Assembly (NCBI GenBank): GCA_029573725.1
Contig: JAKQDQ010000090.1
Span: forward strand, 62,001 to 126,000
Length of the DNA stretch: 64,000 bases
Direction: 5' to 3'
Source of the DNA: Verrucomicrobiota bacterium
Lineage (GTDB): Bacteria > Verrucomicrobiota > Verrucomicrobiia > Limisphaerales > JADLHS01
Both the position numbers and the translations under genes were made by a program. Of this stretch, positions 41,542-50,272 are shown one piece after another (within the stretch, counting starts at the first letter, position 1; every line of letters starts with the position of its first letter). Under the pieces are notes generated by a model. It was not told the DNA's origin. It saw only the letters and a program-made list of their open reading frames with translations, and made no database searches.

Positions 41542-42546
41542 CTAACGCAGCGGCCACTTTACTTTCGCGAGGTAAATACTGGATTTGCCTTCATGCGATG
41601 AGTAGTAGCTGACCCAGAGCAACCCATCGTGCCATACCAGTCCGGGATAACTGCAATCACCCCCGCTCGGCAATGCCAGAACCGGCTTCAAACTCTCAGG
41701 AGTCATCTCGAACAGGGCACAAGTAACTTTACCGGCGGCATAATCACGTCCGCCGGCCACCAAGGTTCCGTCCGGCAGCTCGATGAAATTCGGTCCGCCG
41801 ATCCGCACCGGTGTGGGTGCAAACTTCCAATCCGCATAGGGCGGGCGGCTCGAACCAATCCACCCACCCTGATCGCCCGCATCGCGGCGCACCAACATCA
41901 GCGCCGTACCGTCGCGCTGAAAGCGCAGCGTGGCCTCATTGGGAAAGCCAGTCAGGGTGAACGCCGCGATGGATTGCCAATCCGTTCCGTTCGCGCTGCG
42001 GAACAACTGGAGACGCGGTCGGGAGCCTGACGGCTGCAGCGCAACGTGGTAGGAAACACCATACGCCCGGCCTTCATGCCACGTCACCCGCCACAGCCAT
42101 TCACCGTCCTCCAGCACTTGCCGTGGGGGCGACCAATCCCGTCCATTGTTCGAGAAGGCCACTCGCGGTTGTGCGCCCTGCAATTGCTTCGTGCCGCGAT
42201 AAACCGAGCCGCCCGCCACGAGCATCAATTGTCCCTCGGGCGTGATGGAGAGTTTGGGATCGCGCAGATCAATCCCGGTTTCCGCCAGTCGCGCGGCGGA
42301 TTTCCATTGTTCGCCGTCCGGTGATTCCAGGATCCGCAGCCGGCCGTCCCCGCCCACGTGCGCCTCCGCCTCGCGAAAACAACAATACCAGCGCCCTTGA
42401 AAGCGGATCAGATCGGTGAAGGCGTTGTGTGCCCCCTGATCCCAGATTTTTTGCACGGACATCAACTGCGGCGCCGCGCCCCAGGCGGTGAGCGCGCCCC
42501 AGATCAGCCATGGAAGCAGGACCATTCGCACGCGCCCAGTATTCAT
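41542..42546 (-). CDS. Exported sialidase-like (BNR-type beta-propeller) protein
   Basis: A 334-residue secreted protein. After a signal peptide (VLLPWLIWGALTAWGAA) it shows a six-bladed sialidase-like propeller: FTDLIRFQGRWYCCFREAEAHVGGDGRLRILESPDGEQWK and later blades with Asp-box-like turns such as SNNGRDW and SANGTDW. The FRE acid pair and ARG/Arg residues of true sialidases are only partly evident, so enzyme activity is uncertain. Such proteins are common in carbohydrate-degrading PVC bacteria. It lies between pgl and gatB and is divergent from gatB. Confidence 0.7.
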   Translation of the reverse strand: MNTGRVRMVLLPWLIWGALTAWGAAPQLMSVQKIWDQGAHNAFTDLIRFQGRWYCCFREAEAHVGGDGRLRILESPDGEQWKSAARLAETGIDLRDPKLSITPEGQLMLVAGGSVYRGTKQLQGAQPRVAFSNNGRDWSPPRQVLEDGEWLWRVTWHEGRAYGVSYHVALQPSGSRPRLQLFRSANGTDWQSIAAFTLTGFPNEATLRFQRDGTALMLVRRDAGDQGGWIGSSRPPYADWKFAPTPVRIGGPNFIELPDGTLVAGGRDYAAGKVTCALFEMTPESLKPVLALPSGGDCSYPGLVWHDGLLWVSYYSSHEGKSSIYLAKVKWPLR

Positions 42547-42706
42547 CGCGCCGCGGGGTTCGTCCAGCGCCTAGCGCGCGCCGCCATCGGTCGGCCCGGA
42601 AGAGCGACACGCAGCCGGAACTTTCCCGGAGTCCACCGGGGGCGGGTTTCCGCCAAATGTTTGTTCCATTGCGCGGCCGTCTCTGGCTAAGCTGGGGGAG
42701 TTGCTT

Positions 42707-44191
42707 ATGGAATACGAAGCGGTGATCGGACTGGAAACCCACGTCCAACTCAAAACGAAATCCAAGATGTGGTGCGGTTGCGCCAACACGTTCGGCGCGG
42801 AACCGAACACCAATGTTTGCCCGGTCTGTCTCGGGATGCCCGGCGTGCTGCCGGTGCCAAACGAGGAGGCGATCCGCCTGACGGTGCTGACGGGGCTGCT
42901 GCTGAACTGCGAGATTCCCCGCTTCGCCAAGTTTGACCGCAAGAGCTATTTCTACCCGGATGTGGCGAAAAACTATCAAATCACCCAGTACGACCAACCG
43001 AGCACGCGCAACGGCTGGGTCGAATTTGAGTGGAACGGGCGCACGCAAAAGGTCCGCATCACGCGCGCGCACCTGGAGGAGGACGTGGGCAAGAACACCC
43101 ACTTCGAACGGCACAGCGGCGTGGATTTCAACCGCGCCGGCGTGCCGCTGCTCGAAATTGTGTCCGAACCGGATCTCACCAGCGCCGAGATGGCGTACAC
43201 GTATCTCAACACGCTGACGGAAATTTTGCACCAGGGGGGCGTGAGCGATTGCGACATGGAGAAGGGCATGGTGCGCTGCGACGTGAACGTGAGCGTGCGT
43301 CCGAAAGGGGCGACCCGGCTCGGCGCGAAGATTGAAATTAAAAACATGAACAGTTTTTCGGGGGTGCGCCGCGCGTTGGAACATGAGATTCCGCGCCAGA
43401 TCGAAGCGCTCTCCCGTGGGGAAAAGCTCCGCCAATCCACCCGGCGCTGGGACGATGTCGCCGGCGTCACCGAAGAAATGCGCACGAAGGAGGATGCGCA
43501 TGACTACCGATATTTCCCCGATCCGGACCTCATGCCGCTGGTGCCCGGTGAGACCTGGCTGGCGGAAGTAAGGGCGCGGGCGATTGAGTTGCCGCTGGCG
43601 CGCAAGCAACGGTTGATGCGCGATTACCAGCTTCCCGCCGGCGACGCCGAGGTGTTCAGGGGCGACCCGGCCCTGAGCCGGTACTTTGAGGCCCTTGCGC
43701 CGCAGGCCAAAAACCCGAAAGCTGTGGCCAACTGGATCATCAACAACCTGCTGGCCAAACTCGCCGAATTGCATCATGCCGAAAAAGCGGAACAGGCCGG
43801 CATCGGCCTGGACATCGAGGCCATGTCGTTGTCGGGGCTGGCCGATCTGAAATTCCCCCCCTCCGCGTTGCTGGAGCTCGTCCAGCTTGTCGAAGCCAAA
43901 ACCATCAGCAACTCCGCCGCGCAGCAGGTCTTCGCGGAAATGTTCGCCACCGGCAAAACCCCGGAACGGATTGTCCGGGAAAAAGGCCTGGCGCAAGTCA
44001 GTGACGCCGCCGTCATCGAGGAATTTTGCGACCAGGTTATTGCGGCGAGCCCCAAAATCGTGGCGGACTACCAATCGGGCAAAACCGCGGCGTTGAATTC
44101 CCTCAAGGGCCAGGTGATGAAACTTTCCAAGGGCAAGGCCAACCCGGTGCTGGCCGGCGAAATTTTGGAGCGGAAGCTGAAATCTCCCTGA
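42707..44191 (+). CDS. gatB: Aspartyl/glutamyl-tRNA(Asn/Gln) amidotransferase subunit B
   Basis: GatB binds misacylated Glu-tRNA(Gln) or Asp-tRNA(Asn) and activates it for amidation with ammonia from GatA. The 494-residue protein starts MEYEAVIGLETHVQLKTKSKMWCGC, has the zinc pair CVCLG-type region NVCPVCLGMPGVLPVPN, the kinase-like core YFYPDVAKNYQITQYDQP and EEDVGKNTH, and the C-terminal YqeY-like tail. GGGGGAG six bases upstream of ATG 42707 decides the start over the ttg at 42701. gatA and gatC are not in the window. Confidence 0.96.
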   Translation: MEYEAVIGLETHVQLKTKSKMWCGCANTFGAEPNTNVCPVCLGMPGVLPVPNEEAIRLTVLTGLLLNCEIPRFAKFDRKSYFYPDVAKNYQITQYDQPSTRNGWVEFEWNGRTQKVRITRAHLEEDVGKNTHFERHSGVDFNRAGVPLLEIVSEPDLTSAEMAYTYLNTLTEILHQGGVSDCDMEKGMVRCDVNVSVRPKGATRLGAKIEIKNMNSFSGVRRALEHEIPRQIEALSRGEKLRQSTRRWDDVAGVTEEMRTKEDAHDYRYFPDPDLMPLVPGETWLAEVRARAIELPLARKQRLMRDYQLPAGDAEVFRGDPALSRYFEALAPQAKNPKAVANWIINNLLAKLAELHHAEKAEQAGIGLDIEAMSLSGLADLKFPPSALLELVQLVEAKTISNSAAQQVFAEMFATGKTPERIVREKGLAQVSDAAVIEEFCDQVIAASPKIVADYQSGKTAALNSLKGQVMKLSKGKANPVLAGEILERKLKSP

Positions 44192-44302
44192 GGAGAGGCG
44201 TCTCTCCCCGCGTCCGCGGCTGTCGCACATCCCGGCGCAAGCCGTCCTTGCCGGCCGCAAAATAACCAGTCAGCAAACTTGTCATCGCGGCCGTTTTCGA
44301 TC

Positions 44303-45175
44303 ATGTTGGTAGCGATGAATTTCATATCCCATCAACCCGTAACCACGGGAAGCTGGGGCATGCCGGGTTCCGGCAACAATTTCCCGGCCTGGCCGCGCGA
44401 CGGTGACTGTCGGCGGCGCGGTTTTACCTTGATCGAATTGCTGGTGGTGATCGCCATCATTGCGATTCTTGCGGCCATGCTTCTGCCCGCCTTGAGCCGG
44501 GCCAAACAAAAAGCGCACGGCATTTCCTGCCTCAACAACCACCGGCAATTGACCCTGGCGTGGCGTCTGTACAGCGAAGATGCCAACGACGCGCTGTTGT
44601 TTGCCTACGGGGGGCAGGTGCAGAATGCGCTGACCCCGTACACCTGGGTGCAGGGAAACATGGTGAACGACCCGACGAATACGATCTACTTTGACATCAG
44701 CCCGCTCGCCAAGTACGGCGGCAACAATCACAAACTCTGGAAGTGCCCGGAGGACCGCACCAAACACGTGCGCAGCATGTCCATGAACTACATGGTGGGA
44801 GGAAACGGGGAAACCGCCCCGGATTATTACGGCATGTGGACCGATGCCAAACGCTTCCGTCTCTTCCGCAAATTCACCGCAATCACGCTGCCCTCCACCA
44901 CGTGGGTGCTGTTGGATGAACGTCCCAACTTGATCAATGACGCGTTCTTTGTGGTGGACCTGGGCAATTATGACAACCCCCGGGCCATGTCCATCATTGA
45001 CCATCCGGGCATTCAACACGGCAATTCGTGCAGTTTCTCCTTCGCCGATGGCCATTCAGAAATCAAACGCTGGCGGGACGGCCCGTTCCTGACCCGCAAC
45101 CCCACGGGGCGCGTGCCGGCGCCGAACAGCGCCGACTTGCGGTGGTTGCTCGACCGGACCTCGCAAAAACTTTGA
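44303..45175 (+). CDS. Type II secretion/prepilin-like protein with PVC-type C-terminal domain
   Basis: About 290 residues. A prepilin-type signal, [35 protein letters not shown], with the G/F cleavage and Glu at +5, is followed by a beta-rich domain typical of the large paralogue families (DUF1559/H-X9-DG-like) of Verrucomicrobia and Planctomycetes: [37 protein letters not shown], and [19 protein letters not shown] near the end. The last motif (FADGH) is characteristic. Start is uncertain: ATG 44303 and 44315 both fit and neither has a clear ribosome-binding site. A 41-base gap to the LamG gene suggests cotranscription. Function is unknown; such proteins are thought to be surface pseudopilins. 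Confidence 0.8.
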   Translation: MLVAMNFISHQPVTTGSWGMPGSGNNFPAWPRDGDCRRRGFTLIELLVVIAIIAILAAMLLPALSRAKQKAHGISCLNNHRQLTLAWRLYSEDANDALLFAYGGQVQNALTPYTWVQGNMVNDPTNTIYFDISPLAKYGGNNHKLWKCPEDRTKHVRSMSMNYMVGGNGETAPDYYGMWTDAKRFRLFRKFTAITLPSTTWVLLDERPNLINDAFFVVDLGNYDNPRAMSIIDHPGIQHGNSCSFSFADGHSEIKRWRDGPFLTRNPTGRVPAPNSADLRWLLDRTSQKL

Positions 45176-45215
45176 ACCCCATGCCGTTTAACCCCACAAA
45201 CACCAAATCACCATT

Positions 45216-47741
45216 ATGAAACACACCTGCTGGCCTTATCAGGGCCTCGCCGCCGCCGCGCTGGTGGCGGGCCTGCTCCTGCCCCAAACGAGTCACGCGG
45301 ACCAACTGGCCCGCTTCGATTTCAATGAAGGCTCGGGCGTCACCACCACGGATCCCCTCACCGGCCTGGTCGGCACGCTCGGGCAGCCGTTCGACGTGAA
45401 TGTGGATTTCTCCCAGCTTCAGGACAGCTCGCCTTCCGGTTTGCCCGGCGACCGGTGCCTCACCAACTCGGGCGCGGGATTTTTGATCGCAGATGACTCC
45501 TCCGCTGCCGTCCTCGATATTCGCGAGGGACCGATTACCCTGGAAACCTGGCTTTATATTGATGGCACCACACCGGCGCTGAACGCGCAGGGCATGATCG
45601 GCTACGGCGGTTCCTACAAGATGGGCCTGCGCGGTGGCTGGCAGGTGTTCACGCTCTTCGGTCTCGTGGACATCACGAATACCGTCACGGGATTGCTGCC
45701 CTCCGATCAATGGGTGCATGCGGCGGCGGCGTGGGAGCCGGGTGTAGGCGTGCATTTCTTCGTAAATGGCGTCGAAACGTTTGTTGAATACACCAACGCT
45801 CTGAGTGCCCGCGCGCCCGTCCACCATTTCCTGGGGCTGGGCTCCGAAGGCACCAGCATGAGTCTGGTGGCCGCGTTCGACCGGATGCGCATTCACCATG
45901 CGCTGCTGACGGCGGCCGACCTGGACAATGTGGCGGCCAGCCCGAAAGCCCCGCTGCCCACCACGCTGGTCAGCTACAATTTTGACGAAGCCAGTTTCCC
46001 CTGCACCAATGCCATCGCACCCGAATTGCCTGCCGTACCGGGACCGGCGTTCGTGGCCGCCCAAACCAGCCCGGAATGGGCAAGCGATTCACCCACCGGA
46101 CAAGCCGGAGATTACTCGCTAAACTTCCTCAATCAAACCTATCCGGTGCGCCAGTTCATCTCCTTTCCGGGAGCAGCGCCGTTTGACCTCGCCGTGAATG
46201 ACAGCAGCTACACCTTGCAGGCCTGGGTAAAACTGCCCACGACCGGCATTGACGCGCGGCGGGTCATCTACCGCACCGCGGGCCCGCGGCCGCAAGTCTC
46301 GCTTTCCATCAATGTGAACCGCGGCCTGCACACCACGTTTTACGGCAATGCCGACTTCGCTTCCTCCGTGATTGTCCCCAACGACAATCGCTGGCACCAC
46401 GTGGCGGCCGTCATGGATTACCCCACCGCCAATGTTCATTTCTATCTTGACGGCGTTCTGCGTCAAACCATGACACGCACAAAAACCACCGGCACTTCCA
46501 CCGCCAACCCGCCCAACCCGCTGACCATCGGGAAGGAAAGTGACACAGCGTTCTTCCACGGTTCGTTGGATCGGGTGGTGATTGACAACACCGCTTTGAC
46601 GGCCGCGCAACTCGATTTCCCGGCCGCCCCGGGACTGGCCACCTTCCCCACGCTGGCTGCGCACCCGGCCGATGTGACCACCAACCTGGGCGCGACCGTG
46701 GTCTTCACGGCAACCCCCAGCTCGGACACCCCGGTGGCCGTGCGCTGGTATTATCGCGCCCACCTGGCGGACCCCGTGGGCATCCCGCTCAACGAGCAAA
46801 CCACGACTTTGACGTTGAACAACATCACCGATCAGGATCTGGGCTTTTATAGCCTCGTGGTCACCAATGCGGCGGGAGTTGCCGAGTCCTACGCGGCACA
46901 ATTGCAGAGGACTCCGGTCGCCGGCTTGATTGACTTCGAAGCCCCGCACTATCTCTCCGGCGCGGTGGACCGGCAGGACAGCTGGACGACCGATGCCAAC
47001 ACCGACGCGGCGCGCGTCCTGACTGCGACGGAAATCGGCGCCGCCCTCAGCGTGGCCGGCCAGCCGGAAGGAGACAATGTTCATGGCGGCGACCAGGCGC
47101 TTGTAGTGGGACTGGCCGGCGCGTCCAGCGCCTCGATCCGTCCCGTGGCGGGAGTGGAAAATGCCACCCATGTGACCTTTGAATTCTGGGCCCGCCCGTT
47201 CGCCGGCCCGGTTAACGGCAACATTTTCATCACGGTGGAAAATGCAGCCGGCACCCGGGCCGCGGGGGTCCGGTTCGGACCCGCAACCAGCATTGATTAC
47301 GGTTTGGTTTCCGGCGCCTGGGTGCCGACCGGGCTGACGTGGGATTCCACCAATTGGTATCACTTGAAATTCGAGCTGGATTACGACGCGCACACGTACA
47401 ACTTTTACGTCAATGGGGCGCGACAAAACCTCAATCCGGTGCCGTTTTACGCCGCCGGGTCTGACAGTTTCCGCCAAATTCGCGTTTTCCGCGGATCGAA
47501 CCAGAGCGGGGTGATCATTGACGATGTCAACATCATTCCGGGGCTGCGCATCACCAGCATCACCACCAGCAACAACAACGTCACGATCAAGTGGGAGGGG
47601 GGCCAACCTCCCTATCAACTCCAACGGCGCAGTGCCTTGGATGGTGGAACGTGGGAGGACGTGGGCGGTACGACCAATGGCACGGAGGCCAGCGACACGA
47701 TGGGCACCGGCTCCATGTTTTACCGCATACGCGGCAATTGA
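45216..47741 (+). CDS. Large secreted LamG/Ig-domain protein
   Basis: An 841-residue exported protein: signal peptide (LAAAALVAGLLLPQTSHAD), a LamG/concanavalin-like domain (about 35-235, LETWLYIDGTTPAL, WVHAAAAWEPGVGVHFFVNG), and a second LamG domain (about 245-465, YTLQAWVKLPTTGIDARRVIY, WHHVAAVMDYPTANVHFYLDG). An Ig-like domain follows (about 475-565, VRWYYRAHLADP, ITDQDLGFYSLVVTNAAG), then a third concanavalin-like part (about 570-770), and a short C-terminal beta domain ending GSMFYRIRGN. No catalytic domain is present. The last segment (NNNVTIKWEGGQPPYQLQRR) resembles C-terminal modules common to verrucomicrobial exported proteins. Probably surface or extracellular glycan binding; function is inferred from fold only. 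Confidence 0.8.
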   Translation: MKHTCWPYQGLAAAALVAGLLLPQTSHADQLARFDFNEGSGVTTTDPLTGLVGTLGQPFDVNVDFSQLQDSSPSGLPGDRCLTNSGAGFLIADDSSAAVLDIREGPITLETWLYIDGTTPALNAQGMIGYGGSYKMGLRGGWQVFTLFGLVDITNTVTGLLPSDQWVHAAAAWEPGVGVHFFVNGVETFVEYTNALSARAPVHHFLGLGSEGTSMSLVAAFDRMRIHHALLTAADLDNVAASPKAPLPTTLVSYNFDEASFPCTNAIAPELPAVPGPAFVAAQTSPEWASDSPTGQAGDYSLNFLNQTYPVRQFISFPGAAPFDLAVNDSSYTLQAWVKLPTTGIDARRVIYRTAGPRPQVSLSINVNRGLHTTFYGNADFASSVIVPNDNRWHHVAAVMDYPTANVHFYLDGVLRQTMTRTKTTGTSTANPPNPLTIGKESDTAFFHGSLDRVVIDNTALTAAQLDFPAAPGLATFPTLAAHPADVTTNLGATVVFTATPSSDTPVAVRWYYRAHLADPVGIPLNEQTTTLTLNNITDQDLGFYSLVVTNAAGVAESYAAQLQRTPVAGLIDFEAPHYLSGAVDRQDSWTTDANTDAARVLTATEIGAALSVAGQPEGDNVHGGDQALVVGLAGASSASIRPVAGVENATHVTFEFWARPFAGPVNGNIFITVENAAGTRAAGVRFGPATSIDYGLVSGAWVPTGLTWDSTNWYHLKFELDYDAHTYNFYVNGARQNLNPVPFYAAGSDSFRQIRVFRGSNQSGVIIDDVNIIPGLRITSITTSNNNVTIKWEGGQPPYQLQRRSALDGGTWEDVGGTTNGTEASDTMGTGSMFYRIRGN

Positions 47742-47766
47742 TCGCCGGCAGGCAGTAATTCCGTTG

Positions 47767-47796
47767 CGCCGGTGCGGCCAGGGAGCCGCACCGGCG
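47767..47796 (+). terminator. Terminator-like hairpin after the LamG gene
   Basis: A perfect 12-bp stem CGCCGGTGCGGC / GCCGCACCGGCG around a CAGGGA loop, 25 bases after the LamG stop and followed by TTCGATT. The T-tract is weak but the stem is very stable. Confidence 0.65.
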
Positions 47797-47913
47797 TTCG
47801 ATTGACCGGATGTAAGGGTGTCCTCGGCAGGCCGGACGACGCGGCCCCATTGCCACCGGTCACTCGATGGCATGTCGGCAACACGGCACTCACGGCGGAT
47901 TCCGCTCCGGCAA

Positions 47914-48083
47914 TCAAACGTGGTCGGAATTCACGCGGCAAAACCCCGACATTCTTGCGCAGGACGGTGACAAAATCCCGACTCGACTGGAATCCACAGG
48001 CCTGGACGGGATCGGTGGTGTTCATTTCGGACCGACTCGCCCGCCTGCGCCTGGCGGCCCTTCCTCAAGTCCATCGGATTTAC
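47914..48083 (-). pseudogene. Frameshifted remnant of an AraC-type helix-turn-helix domain
   Basis: In the 450-base gap between the LamG gene and rplI, the minus strand encodes VQACGFQSSRDFVTVLRKNVGVLPREFR. This closely follows the second helix-turn-helix of AraC-family regulators (ACGF.S...F...FRK..G..PREFR). Just upstream, in another frame, is VNPMDLRKGRQAQAGESVRN, which fits the preceding VNP..YLRK.R...A..LLRNT part of the same domain. The two pieces need a frameshift near 48025 to join. No N-terminal part is present and no start fits, so it is a broken C-terminal fragment. The rest of the gap (47797-47913 and 48084-48149) shows nothing recognisable. Confidence 0.55.
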
Positions 48084-48149
48084 CTCCGCCGGAGGGGCTG
48101 GGTGACCTGCTGATGTTGCCGGGGTGGGAGGCCGGGAGAGGATGGGAAT

Positions 48150-48173
48150 AAAAAAGCCCGGCGTCAGCCGGGC
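48150..48173 (-). terminator. Rho-independent terminator after rplI
   Basis: GCCCGGC-GTCA-GCCGGGC, preceded on the plus strand by AATAAAAAA, so on the minus strand the hairpin is followed by TTTTTTATT. It lies 19 bases after the rplI stop and ends the mnmA/prs-to-rplI gene run. Confidence 0.88.
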
Positions 48174-48192
48174 CTGGAAAGGGCAACGTGTT

Positions 48193-48813
48193 TCACCCCT
48201 TTTTAATTTTCTTTTCGCTCCGGGACGCCTTCTCGACACGGCCAGTCCTGGTTTTTTCCTCAACCGCAGCTTCGTCTTTTCCACCGCGTTTGCCACGTTT
48301 CTCGGTTTTTGGCGTTTCCGCGGCAGGAGCGTTCTCGACCGCGGGGATGGCCAGAGGGGTGGTGCTTTCGACGCGCACCTTGAGCACGCCCTTCACTTCA
48401 GTATGCAGGTGCAAATTCACTTCATGTTCGCCCAGGACCTTGATCGGATGTTCGAGATGAATCTTGCGACGATCCAGCGCGACATCGAACTGCTGCTTCA
48501 ATTCATCGGCGATCATGCCTGCGGTCACCGCGCCGAACAATTTGCCGTCTTCTCCGGTCTTGACCTTGATGAGGCAAACCAGCTTGGTCAGGCTCTTGGC
48601 GAGTTCCGTCATGGTGTTGAACTCATGGGCTTCCCGCTGGGCCCGACGCTGCCGCAAGGCCTCGAGCCGGCGTTTGTTTCCGGCGCTCAACGGAATGGCC
48701 AGACGCTGCGGAAAGAGATAGTTGCGGGCGTAACCGGCGGCAACCTTGACCTGATCCGATTCGCCGCCCAACCCGACGATGTTGTGTGTAAGAATGACTT
48801 CTGTCTTTGCCAT
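48193..48813 (-). CDS. rplI: 50S ribosomal protein L9
   Basis: A 206-residue L9. The N-terminal domain MAKTEVILTHNIVGLGGESDQVKVAAGYARNYLFPQRLAIPLS is the family signature, followed by the long connecting helix and the C-terminal domain LFGAVTAGMIADELKQQF. It has an unusual Lys/Glu/Ala-rich extension of about 55 residues beyond the normal end (KTEKRGKRGGKDEAAVEEK), probably disordered. It follows ssb after 30 bases; rpsR, which often lies between them, is absent. Confidence 0.95.
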   Translation of the reverse strand: MAKTEVILTHNIVGLGGESDQVKVAAGYARNYLFPQRLAIPLSAGNKRRLEALRQRRAQREAHEFNTMTELAKSLTKLVCLIKVKTGEDGKLFGAVTAGMIADELKQQFDVALDRRKIHLEHPIKVLGEHEVNLHLHTEVKGVLKVRVESTTPLAIPAVENAPAAETPKTEKRGKRGGKDEAAVEEKTRTGRVEKASRSEKKIKKG

Positions 48814-48843
48814 AAGAATGTTCGTTGCAACTGCTTGAAAATA

Positions 48844-49302
48844 TCAGAAGGGGACGTCATCGCCCTCCAACGACGCATCCGCCTCCGGGCTTTCACCCGA
48901 CGGAGGAGTGGATGTTGAAGCCGACCGGCGGCTGCCACCTTCCTCCCCTTCTCCCGCGCCACCGCCTCCGGGACTGCCCAGGAACTGAACGGTCTCCGCC
49001 ACCACTCCGAGCCGGCTCTTTTTTTGGCCGGTTTGTTTGTCGTCCCACTGATCCAGCCGCAACCGTCCCTCAATCAAAATGGGGCGTCCCTTGCGCATAT
49101 ACTTGCCCACGTTTTCCGCGGTGCGGCCAAAGATATCCACATCCACGAAAGTGACCTCCTCTTTGCGTTCGCCGGCTTCGTTGGTCCAGACGCGGTTCAC
49201 CGCCAGCCCGATCTTCGCGATGGCCGTGCCCTTGGGGGTGTAACGCAGGTCCGGATCACGCGTCAGATTTCCCACCAGAATGACTTTGTTAAAGCTGGCC
49301 AT
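48844..49302 (-). CDS. ssb: Single-stranded DNA-binding protein
   Basis: SSB coats single-stranded DNA during replication and repair. The 152-residue protein has the OB fold (MASFNKVILVGNLTRDPDLRYTPKGTAIAKIGLAVN, FVDVDIFGRTAENVGKYMRKGRPILIEGRL) from residue 1 to about 108. A Gly/Ser/Glu-rich linker follows, and the end is DDVPF, the acidic tail that recruits partner proteins. ATG 49302 is 14 bases after the rpsF stop; the longer track ORF overlaps rpsF. Confidence 0.96.
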   Translation of the reverse strand: MASFNKVILVGNLTRDPDLRYTPKGTAIAKIGLAVNRVWTNEAGERKEEVTFVDVDIFGRTAENVGKYMRKGRPILIEGRLRLDQWDDKQTGQKKSRLGVVAETVQFLGSPGGGGAGEGEEGGSRRSASTSTPPSGESPEADASLEGDDVPF

Positions 49303-49315
49303 GGCTTGCGAGGAG

Positions 49316-49621
49316 TTATTTGGTGTCCTTGGGCGCCGGTGAATGGGTGAAAAGCACACGAAACACGTCGTCATTGCGCGCGAATTTGTGGCGCAACGCC
49401 ACGACGGTTGCGGCGGGGCTGTTGAAAATGACGTTCGCGTAAAACCCGCCGGCATGCTTTTTGTCCGCCACCCGGGCGAAGGTTTTACGCTCCATTCGCT
49501 GCACGGTTTCAATTTGTCCGCCGGCCTCGCCGATTTCGGCGGAAATTTTGTCGAGCACGTCCTTCACTCCGTCTTCCTTGCCCGCCGTATTCAAGATGAA
49601 CAAACCTTCGTATCGTTTCAC
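49316..49621 (-). CDS. rpsF: 30S ribosomal protein S6
   Basis: A 101-residue S6 beginning MKRYEGLFILNT, with GGQIETVQRMERKTFARVADKKHAGGFYANVIF and the terminal NDDVFRVLFTH. The usual partner S18 gene is not in this operon. The start overlaps the stop of pth by four bases. Confidence 0.93.
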   Translation of the reverse strand: MKRYEGLFILNTAGKEDGVKDVLDKISAEIGEAGGQIETVQRMERKTFARVADKKHAGGFYANVIFNSPAATVVALRHKFARNDDVFRVLFTHSPAPKDTK

Positions 49622-50226
49622 TGCTTTATTCCTTCATTATTGGGGGCGGTGACCGCCCCGTTAAATTGATTCATCGCCGGCTGCAACCCGCGCTCCAGCC
49701 AGCATTCCACCTGCCTCTGGGCCCGGGCGAGCACCCGCTCCATCACCGCCAATTCCGCGCCGGTCAGCCGGCCCAGAACGTATCCGGCAATTTCGCGGCG
49801 CTCATCCTGTCGTCCAATGCCGATCCGCAGCCGGGGATACTGACGCGACCCCAGGTGCCGTTCAATGGAATCCAGTCCATGATGTCCGCCGCTGCTGCCG
49901 GCCGGTCGCAAACGGAGGTGTCCCAGCGGCAAATCCGCATCGTCCACCACCACCAGCAGCCGGCCCAATGGCAGCCGGTAATACTTAACCAGCGCCGCCA
50001 CCGCGACGCCACTCAAATTCATGAACGTCTGGGACTGGCACAACAACAACTGTCGTCCGTTCCGTTCCGTCCGCCCCAACCGCGACTGAAACCGCTTTTC
50101 GTGTTGCCAGGCCACCTGCCAGTGGTCGGCCAGCCGGTCGAGCAGCATAAAGCCCGCGTTATGCCGCGTCCGGGCATATTCCGGCCCCGGGTTGCCCAGC
50201 CCCACGATGAGATGCCAGTCGTCCAT
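49618..50226 (-). CDS. pth: Peptidyl-tRNA hydrolase
   Basis: Pth recycles tRNA from prematurely released peptidyl-tRNA. The 202-residue enzyme has HLIVGLGNPGPEYARTRHNAGFMLLDRLA with the catalytic His, QSQTFMNLSGVAV, VVVDDADLPLGHLRLRPAGSSGGHHGLDSIERHLG with the catalytic Asp, and the RLRIGIGR motif. Length is normal. It follows rplY after a 46-base gap, the common rplY-pth-rpsF arrangement. Confidence 0.95.
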   Translation of the reverse strand: MDDWHLIVGLGNPGPEYARTRHNAGFMLLDRLADHWQVAWQHEKRFQSRLGRTERNGRQLLLCQSQTFMNLSGVAVAALVKYYRLPLGRLLVVVDDADLPLGHLRLRPAGSSGGHHGLDSIERHLGSRQYPRLRIGIGRQDERREIAGYVLGRLTGAELAVMERVLARAQRQVECWLERGLQPAMNQFNGAVTAPNNEGIKQ

Positions 50227-50272
50227 ACGCAGGGTGCGTCCGCGCTGCTACCCCGTCGCGGGCGGCAACCAA

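Noticed and set aside
42269-44260. 663-aa minus-strand ORF opposite gatB
   Set aside because: Antisense shadow; only its far end coincides with the real sialidase-like gene, which is in another frame.
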